This document shows positions 33,127 to 45,764 of a stretch of DNA of 64,000 nucleotides, one piece after another. Made by a program: the position numbers and the translations under genes. This stretch comes from Dactylorhiza incarnata (Eukaryota; Streptophyta; Magnoliopsida; Asparagales; Orchidaceae): assembly GCA_033032865.1 (NCBI GenBank), contig JAWHQI010000507.1, positions 806,001-870,000 of the forward strand. The letters run 5' to 3'. The number at the start of each line of letters is the position of its first letter. The stretch's first letter is position 1. The notes under the pieces were generated by a model. It saw only the letters and a program-made list of their open reading frames with translations, did not search any database and was not told the origin of the DNA.

Positions 33127-36018
33127 TGTCACGACCCGTCTCGACAAGAGTCAGAGTGCGCTTCGGGCGGGCCATGATGCCACATGCATGGGCGGAAGGA
33201 AAATCCATGCCTGCTAAGGCGGATGCAGAGAAGCTGATAATAAGTTCAATAATAATTAATTTGAAGAAAAATAGTTTGTTTTGTTGCGGAAGCTTTAAAA
33301 TATGATAGTTTGAAATATGTGCACATGCATTTTTGCAAAAGAACTTAAGATACAAGTTTTGGAACAGAAATTTATGCGGTGATCATCGCAGATGAATGAG
33401 CATGCAAAATATGTCAAATTCTAGTACATATAATATTGAGCCTAACAGTTGTCCATGAAACAGGGGAAAATGACTGATCGTAATTACTACATAACAGAAA
33501 TATCCGACAGTAAAAAAAATGAAACATAAACACAAAACCTGAAGCTTGACGCAGATCGGCTCAGGAAGCAGGCGGCGCAGGCACGAACGCTAAGACAAAT
33601 TCCAAAACAAGAAGGAAAAACCGCAGAACATTGAAATACACTAGAGCAAAGCAAAATAAAATAGGAGCAGGAGAAACAGAATATTTGTGTACCGCTTTTC
33701 ATGAAACAGAGCTAACAAGACATGCAAGCAAGTGAGACAAGCAGAAATATCTAGAATTATCAGATTACTCTGAAGTATAGCATAAACATTCTTGCAACGA
33801 CATAAGCTGTAATCGTTGAAATGCATAGGTGTTTACAGTGGGTGCACATGGTTCATACTCAAGTTCAAGTGTAAGTCTTACTAGAATAAGAGTATTTCCT
33901 GCTTACCGTGACCATGCAATCAAGACGATGCACCACCTACACCCTAGCTTCCAAGATTTGCTTATGACACGAAGGACCTAAGTGATTCAGAAATTTAAGC
34001 TCGCTATGACCGGTCCTTTGTTCCCATTAGGGATTCAAGAGGGAACCCAAGTCAAGGAGTCTCATCAATTAAACCATACCTTTCAATGTTAACTTACGTT
34101 ATTAATGACTTAGTGCAGGATTTCGTGGATTCTAGCATATCAAGACATGTAACCAAGATACTGATTCAGATATACAAGAGTATATTTTACAAACGTGAAA
34201 CGGGAGAAATCAAGTTATAGAACGTTATTTAACCAAGTCTTGGAACCAGACAGACATAAGAAACAAGATTCGATGCCTTTGAGAACTCGATAGAGAGTTT
34301 TGAAACTTGCGGGTTCAAGTATTCACGAGTAATAAGATTAATATACAACATTTTCTAGGATATCAAGTATTCCTTTAGATTACGTCATTCCAAGACACGA
34401 ATATTTTCTAAGTAACCATGTGTACGAGTCAAAGATTTTATATCAAGCACAAGTCACCTAGTTGCTAGCAGGAATCTTAACATTTATTATTATAACAATT
34501 AATGTTCCTGCTCGAAAAGATCTACTAGTCTTACATTTATCCATCAAATGAGATGCAATTCATTTAAATGAAAATCCAATTAAAACCACTTTCGTTCGCT
34601 AACTTGTCTTCCAACAAATAAGACACAATTCATCTAAGTGAATATTCAAGTAACCATCATTCACGTTCACAACTTGTGACATTCCAAATACGTGATACCT
34701 CAATCTATTAATAAGTCTATTCAGGGATTCGAGGTCTAAATTTATTCGACGAAACAAGCATTTAAGGGTGCATTCATATAAAAACAAGAACAGACATGAC
34801 AATTAAATTCAATGCTTGCAAGAGATAGAAATCTCTACTTGTCTTAAATGAGGCTGAATCTGACGGCGGCGGCGAAGCGGCGCAAACAAAAACAGAAACC
34901 CTAATTAAACCTGTTCAGGAACAACGAAAGCGACAAAGCATAATTTACTACGCTACTACAAGCATTTTACGACGCAAAATTAAACGGGTTTAGCAGATTT
35001 ACCTCCCTCAAGAGTGAGGGGAGAAGGAATTATAACGCGGAAACCGGAGATTTGACGGCGCTTTTGGCTAGGGAAACCCTAATTCAGAGAGGGCTTTGGA
35101 GAGATCCCGCCAATTAGGGCGACGAACGGCGTCGGGGAGCAGGAAAAACCCAAAGGAAGTCATATCCAGGCTCTAAATCCGAGTAGAGGGGGAATCGAGC
35201 GAACCCTAGGCATCCCTCTCACAAATTCTCGGCCGAGACGACGAAGAGGAGGAGGAAAGGGGACTGCCATCCATGGAAGGATGGCTGCCGGCCCCTTGGA
35301 GGAGGGGAAGAAGGCTGAGGCTGCCGACTTTGGGAGGGAGATCCCGTTGACCTTTGCAGGAGGAGGAGGCGGCCAGAGGAAGAGCTCCCGTTGGCCACGA
35401 GTAGGAAGCAGGGCGGCGCCGGTAGGAGAAGCAGGAGGCGGCGGCTTGCGTGCGGGAGACGGGAGTAGAGGGCGAGCGGGAGACGGGAGATGCGCGGGAG
35501 ACGGGGCTGGGGAGACGCGATCGAAAGGGGGCATCGGGAGACCTAGCAGAGCGGGATTAAATCGAGGGGGGGGGGGGGAGAACTAGCGGGATTTAACAGG
35601 GATGCGGCTGGGGTGCGGCTCGACAACAAGGCTTCTAAAATAATGTTTTATTATTAGTATTATTTTAGGGTTGTTACAGGTTTGGCTTCCACGTACATAT
35701 GCGGCTGCCGTTTGTTTCCTAAATTACCCCCTTGTCACCGCCTCTTAAGAGTTCCGGAGGGATGGAAATGGAAGATCAGTGATTCTATTTAGCCGTTCAA
35801 TTTCTCCTGATTTCATTACTTAACCGGTCCAAAAGGGTTCAATCCCTTTCTAATTATTTTCTTAACAAATTTCAGTAATATTATTATTTGAAACATAATT
35901 TTGGAATTACGTAATAATTATTTACGTCGCGTCGATTTTTACGTCGGTGCTTTGACGTGCCCAATAAGTAACATAAATGCGTAAATTGAGAATACCTTTA
36001 ATAATTGACGGCGTCACA
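33127..36018 (-). mobile_element. Possible large solo LTR
   Basis: The interval has complementary ends: TGTCACGACCCGTC at 33127 and GACGGCGTCACA ending at 36018. On the reverse strand it begins TGTGACGCC and ends CGTGACA, which fits an LTR. It contains a GC-rich block (34860-35620) with a run of 10 G, which gives spurious proline- or glycine-rich frames, and gggtttcccta-type leader sequence. No target duplication (ggttt versus ccaac) and no primer site adjoins, so the call rests on the ends alone. Confidence 0.35.
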
Positions 36019-36681
36019 CCAACAAAGACGTAATACCCAGTCATAGACCGATATGCATACACATTCCAAATACAACGAGTATGTATTGTAAGCAAGATTA
36101 CAGATGTCGGATGTCTGGGACACGCCGCTTTGAGTTTTTCATATTGGTTTTAATATGTCTGGAGATATATCGGGGATATTCCTTTGTCGGGTTCCGATAT
36201 TTAAATATTTATATACATAATTATATATATGCATATAATCATTTTTTTTAAATTTATATACGTCGCTCTATTAATAATTTAACATTTGTTAAATTTAAAA
36301 ATATACCAAATTAGTATAAACATTTTATGTTAAATAAGTAATAACAATATAACGCCAGAAAGAAAGCCAGAACAAGCAGGAAACTCGAAAACCGTCGACA
36401 ACAATCAAAGATAAAGAAATTTCAGTGCAAAATCTAAAGGTCAAGCAGAATCAACGTCGACGACGTACGCACGCATGGGAGAAAGTAAGAGTAATAAGAA
36501 AACGGGTCGAGAGCTAAGTCACAAAATAACCTAGACAACGGAATAGTTTTGTTTTGTTGTCTACTAAACCATTAACGCTTAATAAAATAATTAAAAAAAT
36601 CAATTGATATACCGTCGGGATATATCAGCCGATATATCGTCCCATATATCAGTCGATAGCTGATATATTGATCGATATATT
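36019..36681. other. AT-rich DNA with gatatatc motifs
   Basis: No gene. The last 80 bases repeat gatatatc/atcgatat-like words (36604-36681). Similar words resume after the solo LTR near 37735-37780 (ccgatatcc), so the LTR inserted into a pre-existing repeat. Confidence 0.5.
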
Positions 36682-37669
36682 TGTTGGTGTTTCCAAGGTG
36701 ATCTGGAAGTGATCAAGCATTTAGTCTCACTGCCAACGCAATGTGAGCCTATGGGGTCACACACAAGAGTGTTTGGAGAAGTTGGAGGAAGAATTGTGTT
36801 GACCTTACTCATATTGGATATGAGTGAAAGACCAATACTACGACTTATTGAAGTTGGGTCGAGTCATCTGAATGCTCCACAGGTATTGTGAATATTGTAT
36901 GGAGCGTGTTGGCAAGTTTTCGAGACGAGTCGTCGAGAATGTCTCGACGACTCTTACCTCAGTTCGTCGAATGTATGAATCTGTGTTGACTCGATGAATT
37001 CATGATTACTCGTCGAATCCATGATTACTCGACGAACCCGATGAATTCATCACTCGACGAATTGATTGTTACTCGACGAATTGTTTGTTACTCGACGAAT
37101 TTCTTCAGTGAAAGGTTCACTCGACGAATTATGTTTACTCCATGTCTGGTCGTGGGTGTGCGGATAGCCTCTCTATGCCTGGGGTATAAATAGATCACGG
37201 TTTACTTATGCCCTAGGTGTGCGATCTTTATCTTTGGCGTTCCTGAGAGAGTGACGAAAGGGTTTCGCGTAGTTCCGACGGAAGAGTTCCGACCGGTCGA
37301 TCCTGCCGCCGCCGCCTCTCCCTGTCGTCGGACCTAGCAGTCCGTGGGAGACGTAGATGGCTCTTCTTCTCCGACCTAGATCTTGTGCGACAAGAAGTTA
37401 GGGTTCTTCATCGCTCGTGTGGACTCCCGTAGAGGCGCCGATTGATTTCAGCGCTTGGGACTCAACGACCGTTCTTCGGGATATCAGTTATGGAGCACCT
37501 TGGTTGAGTATTGACTCAATCCCCTTCAGGTATTGCAATGTGTTGCTTCTCTTATTTCTTGATTCATGAAATCGCAAGTTCCTTGAACTGTTTAGGGTTG
37601 TTCTTGTTCTTTATTTCCGCTGCGCATATGTGATATGCTATCTACATATGATGTTTAGAAAACCCAACA
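36682..37669 (+). mobile_element. Solo LTR of the intron-1 Copia family (988 bp)
   Basis: TGTTGG...CCAACA ends and a perfect 5-bp duplication ATATT (36677-36681 and 37670-37674). It is homologous along its length to 12714-13921, but with a shorter TCGACGAAT array at about 36960-37130. A single LTR with intact duplication is the product of recombination between the two LTRs of a full element. The 60-63 codon frames at 36709 and 37002 are LTR sequence and repeat translation. Confidence 0.93.
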
Positions 37670-37832
37670 ATATTCCAAAAGGTTATTTTGCAAAAACAAA
37701 TATCGGAAATGTGTCATTTTGTACATGAAACCTTTATGTCGTCCAACATATCGAACATGTTGGCCGATATCCACAACACAGAATGTAAGTATTGATCACT
37801 GAAGCATCGGTCGGAAACGTACTCGGCGAATC

Positions 37833-40607
37833 TGTGATGCCTGCCATGAGTGTTATATAATTAGATAATTAGTAATATTAATTAATTAATAATATCATTA
37901 ATTAGTTATCCAGTTAACTTATTTTCATCTTATTAATTAATTAGTCAATACTAATTAATTATCTTAAATTAAATAGTATTAATTAATTAATAGGTTTCTT
38001 TATTAGATGTCGTTTAGTTATAACAAATTAAGGAAGAATCTTTCCTTACGTAGACATTTTGGTAGGTAGTCATTATTTAGTTGAGTTACTTTATTTATCT
38101 TTTATTGTAATTAATTAAGGGAAGAGTTATACTTTTTAATTAGTGTGCCCTAGAAGTTTATAAATATGGAGTCTTGTATGAGTGATGCATCCTTGGATTA
38201 CTGAAGTTTGGTAGCTCCTTTGAAGAAGCTCTTTGGGGATCGAACCCTCAGGAGGACCTTCGACAGGAAGCTTGGTGGCGGAACCAACCCTTGAGAGTTG
38301 GCAGGGATCCATCCCCGATCTTATATCTGTTTATGTATTTTGTTCTCCTTTAATGAAATTTTGTGTGCAATCATTCTTAATCTTCTTCTCCCACCACCCC
38401 TCTAATGTAACAATGGCCTGACTTTTCGGATTTTGCCCGTTTACTTTGCAGCTGTTGGGACTAGCAACCTCATTAACATAGCTCAAAGAATACAATATTG
38501 GCCACCCTTCACAATACCGAGCAAAAGTTGGACCTCTTCACACTACTGCCATCCTTTTAAGCCACCAACATTGCCTCTAACACGATGCACCCATCAATAA
38601 TAACCCAACTGCTCCTTGCCGTTTCTAGCCCGACACCTCCTGCAACCACCGACCAATAGCTAGCACCCTGCATCGTCGCAAACCCCCAATATTGCCGTAG
38701 CACCGCCATCTTCTCAAACCATCCTCGTTTCTTCTTCCTTACAACGACCATCAGTTGGAAGCCCCAACTGACCACCTCCTACTCAACAACCTCTCATAAC
38801 CTCACAGGGCCTTTGTCACACTCAATCAAGCCACCTCGACCCTAGCTCCTTTGCTGGTCCCTATGTTTTATGCTTCAACAACCTATGCTTCCCGATTGGT
38901 CTCTCCTCGACCCCCACTTCAGCCCTATGCACATCCACCTCCAATTCATGCTCTTAGGAACTACCCGACACACCCCAAGATCCCTCTGAGTTTCATTTAA
39001 ATCTCATGAACCGAGCCAAGGGCCAACAATTCCGTCCTCTTCCCCCAACAAATTACTACACGGTCCAAATACACCCAAACTCCAGTTTCAACTGACAACC
39101 AACCTGCCCCAATCTTCTTCTTCAACATCGAAACCGTCGCTGCTATGGCCTTTCCAATAATTCACTCCATACAAAACCATGAACAACTCCATTGCCGCTC
39201 CTCCTGACACTCTTTCTAGAGCCCACAGTGACTACCTTACCTTCTATATCTCGCTGTGCTCTATCACGCTTAGTCCCAGCTTCCTCAACAATAGTTCAGC
39301 CTCCGTCCCGGCCTCCAGATTCCCAAAGCTGGCCTACATCCTCCCTTTTTTCCCATTTGATTGCAAAAACCAGATTCACCCCTTCTTTTCCCTTTCTAGT
39401 ACAAAGCATTTAATTCTCCAGCCTACCCTTTCTTATCCCAGCCCCTCAAATCGCGTCATTTCCCCCCATTAGGCACCAACATTCATTTCCATTAATTGCT
39501 TCCAACCTATGTGTGTTCTGACCCCTAGGCTAATACTCGCATCCCACACTTCCCTAAACAAAATTCCCATTCCCCATATTAATCCATCGAGATCACATTT
39601 CACCCACTTCACCCACCTCACCCACTTCACCTGAATTGTAAAAGAATCTAAAAACCTATCCAAACTCACCCACTTTGACTACCACCACCAAATTAGCAAC
39701 CCTACATTCCTTAGTCCCCGACACCTCCATGATAATGCCGCACTTTGACCACTCCATATTTCCGTTGACATCCCGCCTGCCACATTGATGACAAATGATG
39801 GTTAGCTAGAGTATTTTTGCCACCGAAATTACAAAAGATTTGGAGAAAGTTGTTGCAATAGCGACTTCAATATAGACAAGTTATGAATTGGGCTTCTTTT
39901 TTATGGATTTTTTTGAGGAAGTGACATTTTCTAGCAGAAGGCTTATGTTATGGGACCACCAGTTGGTCTGCGCTCAACAAATTTGGGATGCATATCATGA
40001 GTGTTTTATGTAATCAAATAATTAGTAATATTAATAATTAATTAATTAACAACATCATTAATTATTTAGTATTAATTAATTAATATAGTTAAGGAGTGCT
40101 AGTTAATTTTTTTTTGCCTTACTAATTAATTAGTTGATACTAATTAGTTAAGTTGAATTAATTAGTATAAATTAATAATTAGGTTTCTTTATTAGATGTC
40201 GTAATTGCAACTAATTAGGGGAGGAGTCTTCCCTTAATTAGACATTTTGTTAGCTAGTTTTTATTATAATTAATTAGATTTCTTTATTATCTTGTTGTAT
40301 TTATTAAGGGAAGAGTCTTCCCTTAATTAGCATGCTCTAGTCCTATAAAAGAAAGTGTCTTGTATGAGTGGGGTATCCTTGGATCGCCTAAGTTTGGTAA
40401 CTCTCTTGAAGAAGTTCCTTGAGGGAACTAGCCCTTAGGTGGATCTAGGAGTGGAGGCTCTTCAGAGACCAAACCTCGAGGGTTGTCAGGAATTCACCCT
40501 CGATCTTGTATATGTTTATGTCTTTTCTTCTTCTTTAGTGAAATCCTTTATGCCATCCCTTTTCATCTCGTCCTCCCATAACCTCTCTATTCTTTCGGCA
40601 TGTAACA
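37833..40607 (+). mobile_element. Non-coding LTR element with two ~600-bp LTRs
   Basis: Direct repeats at 37833-38412 and 39984-40607 share catgagtgtt, aattagtaatattaat, gtcttgtatgagtg, tccttggat and a final atgtaaca. The interior (38413-39983) is C-rich with only short frames and no gag or pol motif. It is therefore a non-autonomous element or an LTR pair around non-coding DNA. The flanking five bases (gaatc/attca) do not give a clean duplication, and the copies are well diverged. Confidence 0.65.
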
Positions 40608-41045
40608 ATTCACCTCACATTGCGAGAAGAATTTAACCCGTTCCTTGAAGATTATCATTATTTTATTATTATTTGTATTCTTATATTTTAGCTTATTTTG
40701 TTTTATTAGGAAGGGGTCTCCATCCTAAATAAAGAGGCTTAGAAGTAGCGATGAAGATCTTACGATTACTTTAGTTTTTGTCTCTCCCTTGGATGGAAGC
40801 TCTGTGCAGGATTGCTAAGGATTTGTTCCCTAGTTTGTATTATTGTTTCTTATTTTATTAAAATCTTGTTCTTGGGTGTTGTCCTCTCTCATCTCCTAGC
40901 CCCGGAATTTCTATTCTATAACAATGCTTTGACCTTCCATTCTCCACTCGACGCCCTTACAGCTAGCCTGACCAGGTAGCTAAGCCGACATCCAGGGGAG
41001 GGATGTCGAAACCAAGTGATACCTGAGTCAAAATCAGAGGATGAG
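40608..41045. other. Unassigned flank with an LTR-like piece
   Basis: 40640-40922 resembles the U5 style of the previous LTR (aggaaggggtctccatcc, a tccttgg-like phrase, ending ctataaca) but is a different sequence. No gene. It ends at the target duplication of the outer Copia. Confidence 0.4.
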
Positions 41046-41050
41046 GTTCC

Positions 41051-41197
41051 AGTTGTAATTAATATAGATAATTCAAGTCGTCTTTATTCTGTAATACCCG
41101 CTTAGGGTTAGTAGTGTATTTTATGCACCTCTTACTCAAGTGTATGTATGAGCAAAGAGCTTATTTTATGAATACAATCATATTACTTTGTTCAACT
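41051..41197 (+). mobile_element. 5' LTR of the outer Copia (147 bp)
   Basis: Begins AGTTGTAATTAATATAG and ends TTGTTCAACT. The ends form the inverted pair AGTTG/CAACT instead of TG/CA. The borders are fixed by the GTTCC duplication outside and the abutting primer site inside. Confidence 0.9.
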
Positions 41198-41208
41198 TGG
41201 TATCAGAG

Positions 41209-41740
41209 TGTGCCCTAATTCCAAGCCGCTCTCTCGCCGCGTCCGCCTCCTTCCCGCAGCGCTCGCCTCACAAGATATCGCATGTTGTCGCCGCTCGTCT
41301 TCATCTTCCCGCTATTTTTCGGGCTCCTCACATGCCGAGCCCGCGGTTAATAATGGGTCAGCTGCAACTGCGTTTGTTGAAGGAGTCCGCCGCCTCTCCT
41401 TGTGATGCTGGCTGCCTCGCCGCCGACGCCTCCCATTGCTTGCTGCTAGTCCGCCGTCCAACCTGATGATCTAGCCGCCGACGACATCGACGACTTCTAT
41501 CTTCCCGCCTTGTTCCGCTCGACGACATCTTCCCCTGTTTCGTCCTGCACCTGTGATGCTTACGGAAGTTGATTCGGCCGCCTGAAGCATATGCCGTCTT
41601 CCACTGTCTGAAGTTGTTACTGCTCCGAAGTTGTTGTTTCGTCTATGTTGCTGAGTTCCTGGAGTTCTTGCCAATGAGGATATTGTTTCCTATCGTATGA
41701 CCTAGGGCTGCCTTCTCTGTTTCCTGTTCGTTGTGCCTAT
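41209..41740 (+). other. Leader of the outer Copia
   Basis: Untranslated region between the primer site and insertion A. It is GC-rich and translates to low-complexity frames without domains. Confidence 0.6.
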
Positions 41741-44700
41741 AATTAGATTTGGGAAAAATCTTCAATACTATTCATCCACTATGGGGAAAAATAAATATGG
41801 AGATACAAAGATACGAACATAGAACCCGCAATATGGGACTAAACTCACAACATAAATACAAATATAATAACTACTCAATACTCCCCCTCAAGATGGCGCG
41901 AAGAGATCAAGCAAGCCTAGCTTGCCACAAGTAGAGATGAGACTGGAAGGTCCAACCGCTTTGGTGAAGACATCGACAATTTGCTCTGCGGAGGGAACAT
42001 AGGAAGCTTCAAGAGTCCCTGAACGGATGTGCTTCCCGAGAAAGTGAATATCAACCTTAATATGCTTAGTCAGCTCGTGCAGAACAGAGTCGGAGGCTAG
42101 CATGAGGGCGGATTGGTTGTCGCAAACAAGTGTCGAGGAACCAGAAGGAGGAAAACCAAGCTCAGTCAAAAGAGTACGCAGCCAGAGAAGCTCAGTAGCA
42201 CCATGAGCCATAACCCGGTACTCAGCCTCAGCAGACGAGCGGGAGACAACACTCTGCTTCTTGCTTTTCCAGGAGATAAGATTGCCACCATAGAAGGTGC
42301 ACATCCCCGAAGTAGAACACCGATCGGTGAGGGAACCAGCATAGTCAGAATCCGTGTAACAGGTGAGACTGGGGGACGGAGACGAACGATAGAAGAGCCC
42401 GAGGCCTGGAGATCCCTTCAAGTAGTGGAGGATCCGAAATGCTGCATCCAGGTGAGAAGTCCGGGGAGCATGCATGAACTGACTGACCACACTCACAGTA
42501 AATCTAATGTCGGGGCGAGTGTTGGCCAAGTAAATAAGCCTGCCAACAAGATGCTGGTATCGGCCCGACTCAGGGAGAGAGAGGATCACCAGACTCTGCA
42601 TGTAAGCGGTGGTTCAGATTTATGGGTGTAGACACAGGAGAGCACCCAAGTAGACCAGTATCACTCAAGAGGTCGAGTGTACACTTGCGTTGAGACAAAG
42701 AGATCCCCTGCTGAGATCTGGCCACCTCAATCCTGAGAAAGTACTTCAGAGGCCCCAAATCTTTTACCTCAAATGCCTTCTGAAGCACCACCTTGATTTG
42801 AAGTATCCCTGAGCTGTTGTCACCGGTAAGAATGATGTCATCCACATAAACAAGAATAATAACCCTACGACCATCTACAACAGTCCAAACAAAGCACGTG
42901 TGGTCGGCATGACATCTGGTGAACCCACTCTGAAGCACAACGGTACTAAACCGCTCAAACCACGCTCGAGGGGATTGCTTCAGCCCATACAATGACTTCT
43001 GCAAAAGGCAAACACGCCCCAAATACTCCCCCTGAAGCTTGTAACCGGGGGGTGGATCCATATAAATTTCTTCAGCAAGATCGCCATTGAGGAAAACATT
43101 CTTTACGTCCAGCTGATGAAGAGGCCACTCATGGCAGGCAGCAAGAGAAAAAAGAAGACGCACAATAGAGAGCTTGGCCACAGGGGCAAAAGTTGCGCCG
43201 TAATCCACTGGAGTCTGGGTGAAGCCCTTTGCGACAAGGCGGGCCTTATATCGATCAAGAGAACCGTCAGCATTATACATGACGGTGTAGACCCAACGAC
43301 AACCAACCGTCTTCTAGCCTGCGGGAAGAGGAACCAAACGCCAAGTGCCAGTCTTCTGTAAAGAGGACATCTCATCCTCCATGGCCGCGACCCACTCAGG
43401 GTGCTGGAGGGCCTCAGTCGTCGAACTCGAAACTTTGATCTGGTCGGTAGCAGTCTGGAAAGCCCGGTAACTCTGGGAAAGGCGCTGGTAGGACACAAAG
43501 CTTGCCACGGGATGGTTCGTAACACAAGAGCGCTGACCCTTGCGAAGGGCAATGGGTAAGTCAGAGGAGGGAAGAACATCACCTGCCAGAGGTTGTGGTA
43601 TAAGGTCCTGTGAGCTGGGCTCTACCGGTGGATCCCGAAGTAAGGGGTGGACATGTGAAGGCCCACGTGGGCCACGAGTGTACGTCCGCAACGAAAGCGA
43701 GTCGTGCAGCGGAGCTAAGGCAACCGGAGCCGGCTGTGGTGGAGGAGAAGAAACAACGGGAACAGGAGAGACACCATAGAAAGGGACATCCTCAAAGAAC
43801 GTAACATCCAGAGAGTGAAAAGTCATGCGAGAAGAAGGGTCAAAACACCGATATCCCTTGAAAGAGGAGGAATATCCCAGAAATAAGCATCAGATAGCTT
43901 TGTCATCTAGTTTAGTCAGAGTCGGACTATGGTCCTGGACAAAACACACACACCCGAACACCCGGAGAGGAACTGGAAACAGGGGACGACGGGGAGATAG
44001 TAGACTGAGGGGAACCCGACCCGCTAAAGGCTGACAAGGCAGACGGTTGACCAAGAAGGTCCCCGTAAGAAGGGAAGCACTCCAAAATAACTTGGGGACG
44101 TGAGACCCACGAAGAAGACACCAGGTCACATTCAGGAGATGACGATTCTTGCGTTCCGCCACTCCGTTCTGTTCCGATGTATATGGACAGGAGAATTGGT
44201 GAATGGTTCATTGGTTAACAAGGAAAGCTATGAAATAGGAAGATGTATACTCCCCCCCGTTATCGGAGCGAAGAACCCAGATTTGTGAGGAAAACTGAGT
44301 CCTAACCATATTAGTAAACTGAGTATATAAATCAAAGACATCAGATTTAGCACGCATAAGATAGACCCAATAACGAGTTAAATCATCTATAAAAGTAGCA
44401 AAATATCGAAATCCATCATAAGAAACAACCGGCGCAGGCCCCCAAACATCAGAGTGAACAATATCAAACGGTGCAGAACTACGAGAATCAGATACAGGAT
44501 AGGAAGTGCGTGTATGTTTGCTAAGCTGACACACATCACACTGAAAAGAGTGCTCAAACGAGACACTCAGAAAAAGAGACGACACAATCTGAGGACTCGC
44601 ATGCCCCCGTCTGGTATGCCAAAGAGTAGGTGAAGTAGTAGCAACAACGATGGAAGGTGGTGAGAGACGTGGCGAGAGAGGAGGGTGCTCCAGCGGGTAA

Positions 44701-45759
44701 AGCCCGGCGCGCTCACAGCCGTAGCTAAAAGTCCTCGTGGTCTGGTCCTGAAAAACACAGCCAGAAGGAAAAAATGTCACGGAGCAGTGCATCAAACGAG
44801 TCAATTGACTAACAGAGAGAAGATTTAAAGCAAGCTTGGGAACATGAAGAACTGATCACAAGGCGAAGGAGGGTGACAAAGGAACTGTGCCCCGGTGAAG
44901 GATGGGGGTCATAGAGCCATCAGCAAGGCGAACCTGCCGATGGACGCTGAGAGACTCAAGAAAAGAAAACAAGCGTGTCTCACCAGTCATGTGATCAGTG
45001 GCCCCAAAATCAATCACCCAGGGACTGGAAGAACCCTCTTGAGTGACGTGAAACGCCATCAAGGTACCTGACGTAGACGCTGAAGTCGACGAGAGCGACA
45101 AGGAGGCAGGCAACGACTGAGCAGAAAGAGGCTGGTGCTGAGCCTGAAACTGGGACTGCTGTTGAAGCTGAGACCGAAGCTGCTGCACTTGAGCCATAAA
45201 TTGACTCCAGTCGGCGGAAGGGGCCCCAGAAGAGGCACTGTAATCAGGCTGGTCCCCAAAGTCTGAAGAAGTAGCAGCGGCGGTACGCGTGCTGGAGGAC
45301 TGCGGGCGAAGGTGAGGAAAAGCAGCCATCATTCGGCGACCAAAGCCATCATTCGAACCAAGAGGGGAGAAATCCATGGGAAACCAAAAAGAAAAAGGAG
45401 CAACGACGGAAGATCAGCGAGATCGGTGACGACAGCCCGCAGAAGACGGCGAACAACCCGCAGAAGACGGCGAACAGCGGGATCGACGGGAATAGGGAAG
45501 GAGATGGATTCCTGTCGTCGACAAAAGCCGGCTAAGTGCGCGGAGCGGCGAGCGGAGACGCGGGACCGGCGAAGCCGTGGGGTTAGGGTTCAGACGCGAA
45601 CGTAGTCGCTCTGATACCAAATTAGATTTGGGTAAAATCTTCAATACTATTCATCCACTATAGGGAAAAATAAATAGGGAGATACAAAGATACGAACATA
45701 GAACCCGCAATATGGGACTAAACTCACAACATAAATACAAATATAATAACTACTCAATA
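41741..45759 (-). mobile_element. Nested Copia A (4019 bp)
   Basis: LTRs of 140 bp at 45620-45759 (5') and 41741-41880 (3'), differing at only three positions. The primer site, the reverse complement of TGGTATCAGAG, lies at 45609-45619 against the 5' LTR. A purine tract (reverse of ctccccctcaag, 41881-41892) lies against the 3' LTR. Flanks cctat (41736-41740) and cctac (45760-45764) are a one-mismatch target duplication. It inserted just before the gag start of the outer Copia. Confidence 0.92.
41888..45377 (-). pseudogene. Copia A polyprotein, gag core missing
   Basis: Starts at 45377 (MDFSPLGSNDGFGRRMMAAF). The usual UBN2-type gag core and zinc knuckle are absent, and the frame passes straight to a gag-end/protease region with WVIDFGATDHMTG, where the catalytic D-S-G reads D-F-G. 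Integrase lies at about 44600-43900 (HTRRGHASP, FATFIDDLTRYWVYL, VLRSDNGGEYTS, SEQNGVAERKNRHLL). RT lies at about 43400-42570 (RYKARLVAKGFTQ, QLDVKNVFLNGDL, LVYVDDIILTGDN). RNase H lies at 42560-41888 (CYTDSDYAGSLTDR, SSAEAEYRVMAHGATELLWL, IVDVFTKAV). In-frame stops near 44866, 44208, 43890 and 43314 and a shift near 42580 interrupt it. It could not make a capsid on its own. Confidence 0.9.
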
Positions 45760-45764
45760 CCTAC

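Noticed and set aside
35160..35586. Pro- or Gly-rich frames on both strands
   Set aside because: Produced by a GC-rich block with homopolymer G inside a probable LTR; no start context or domain.
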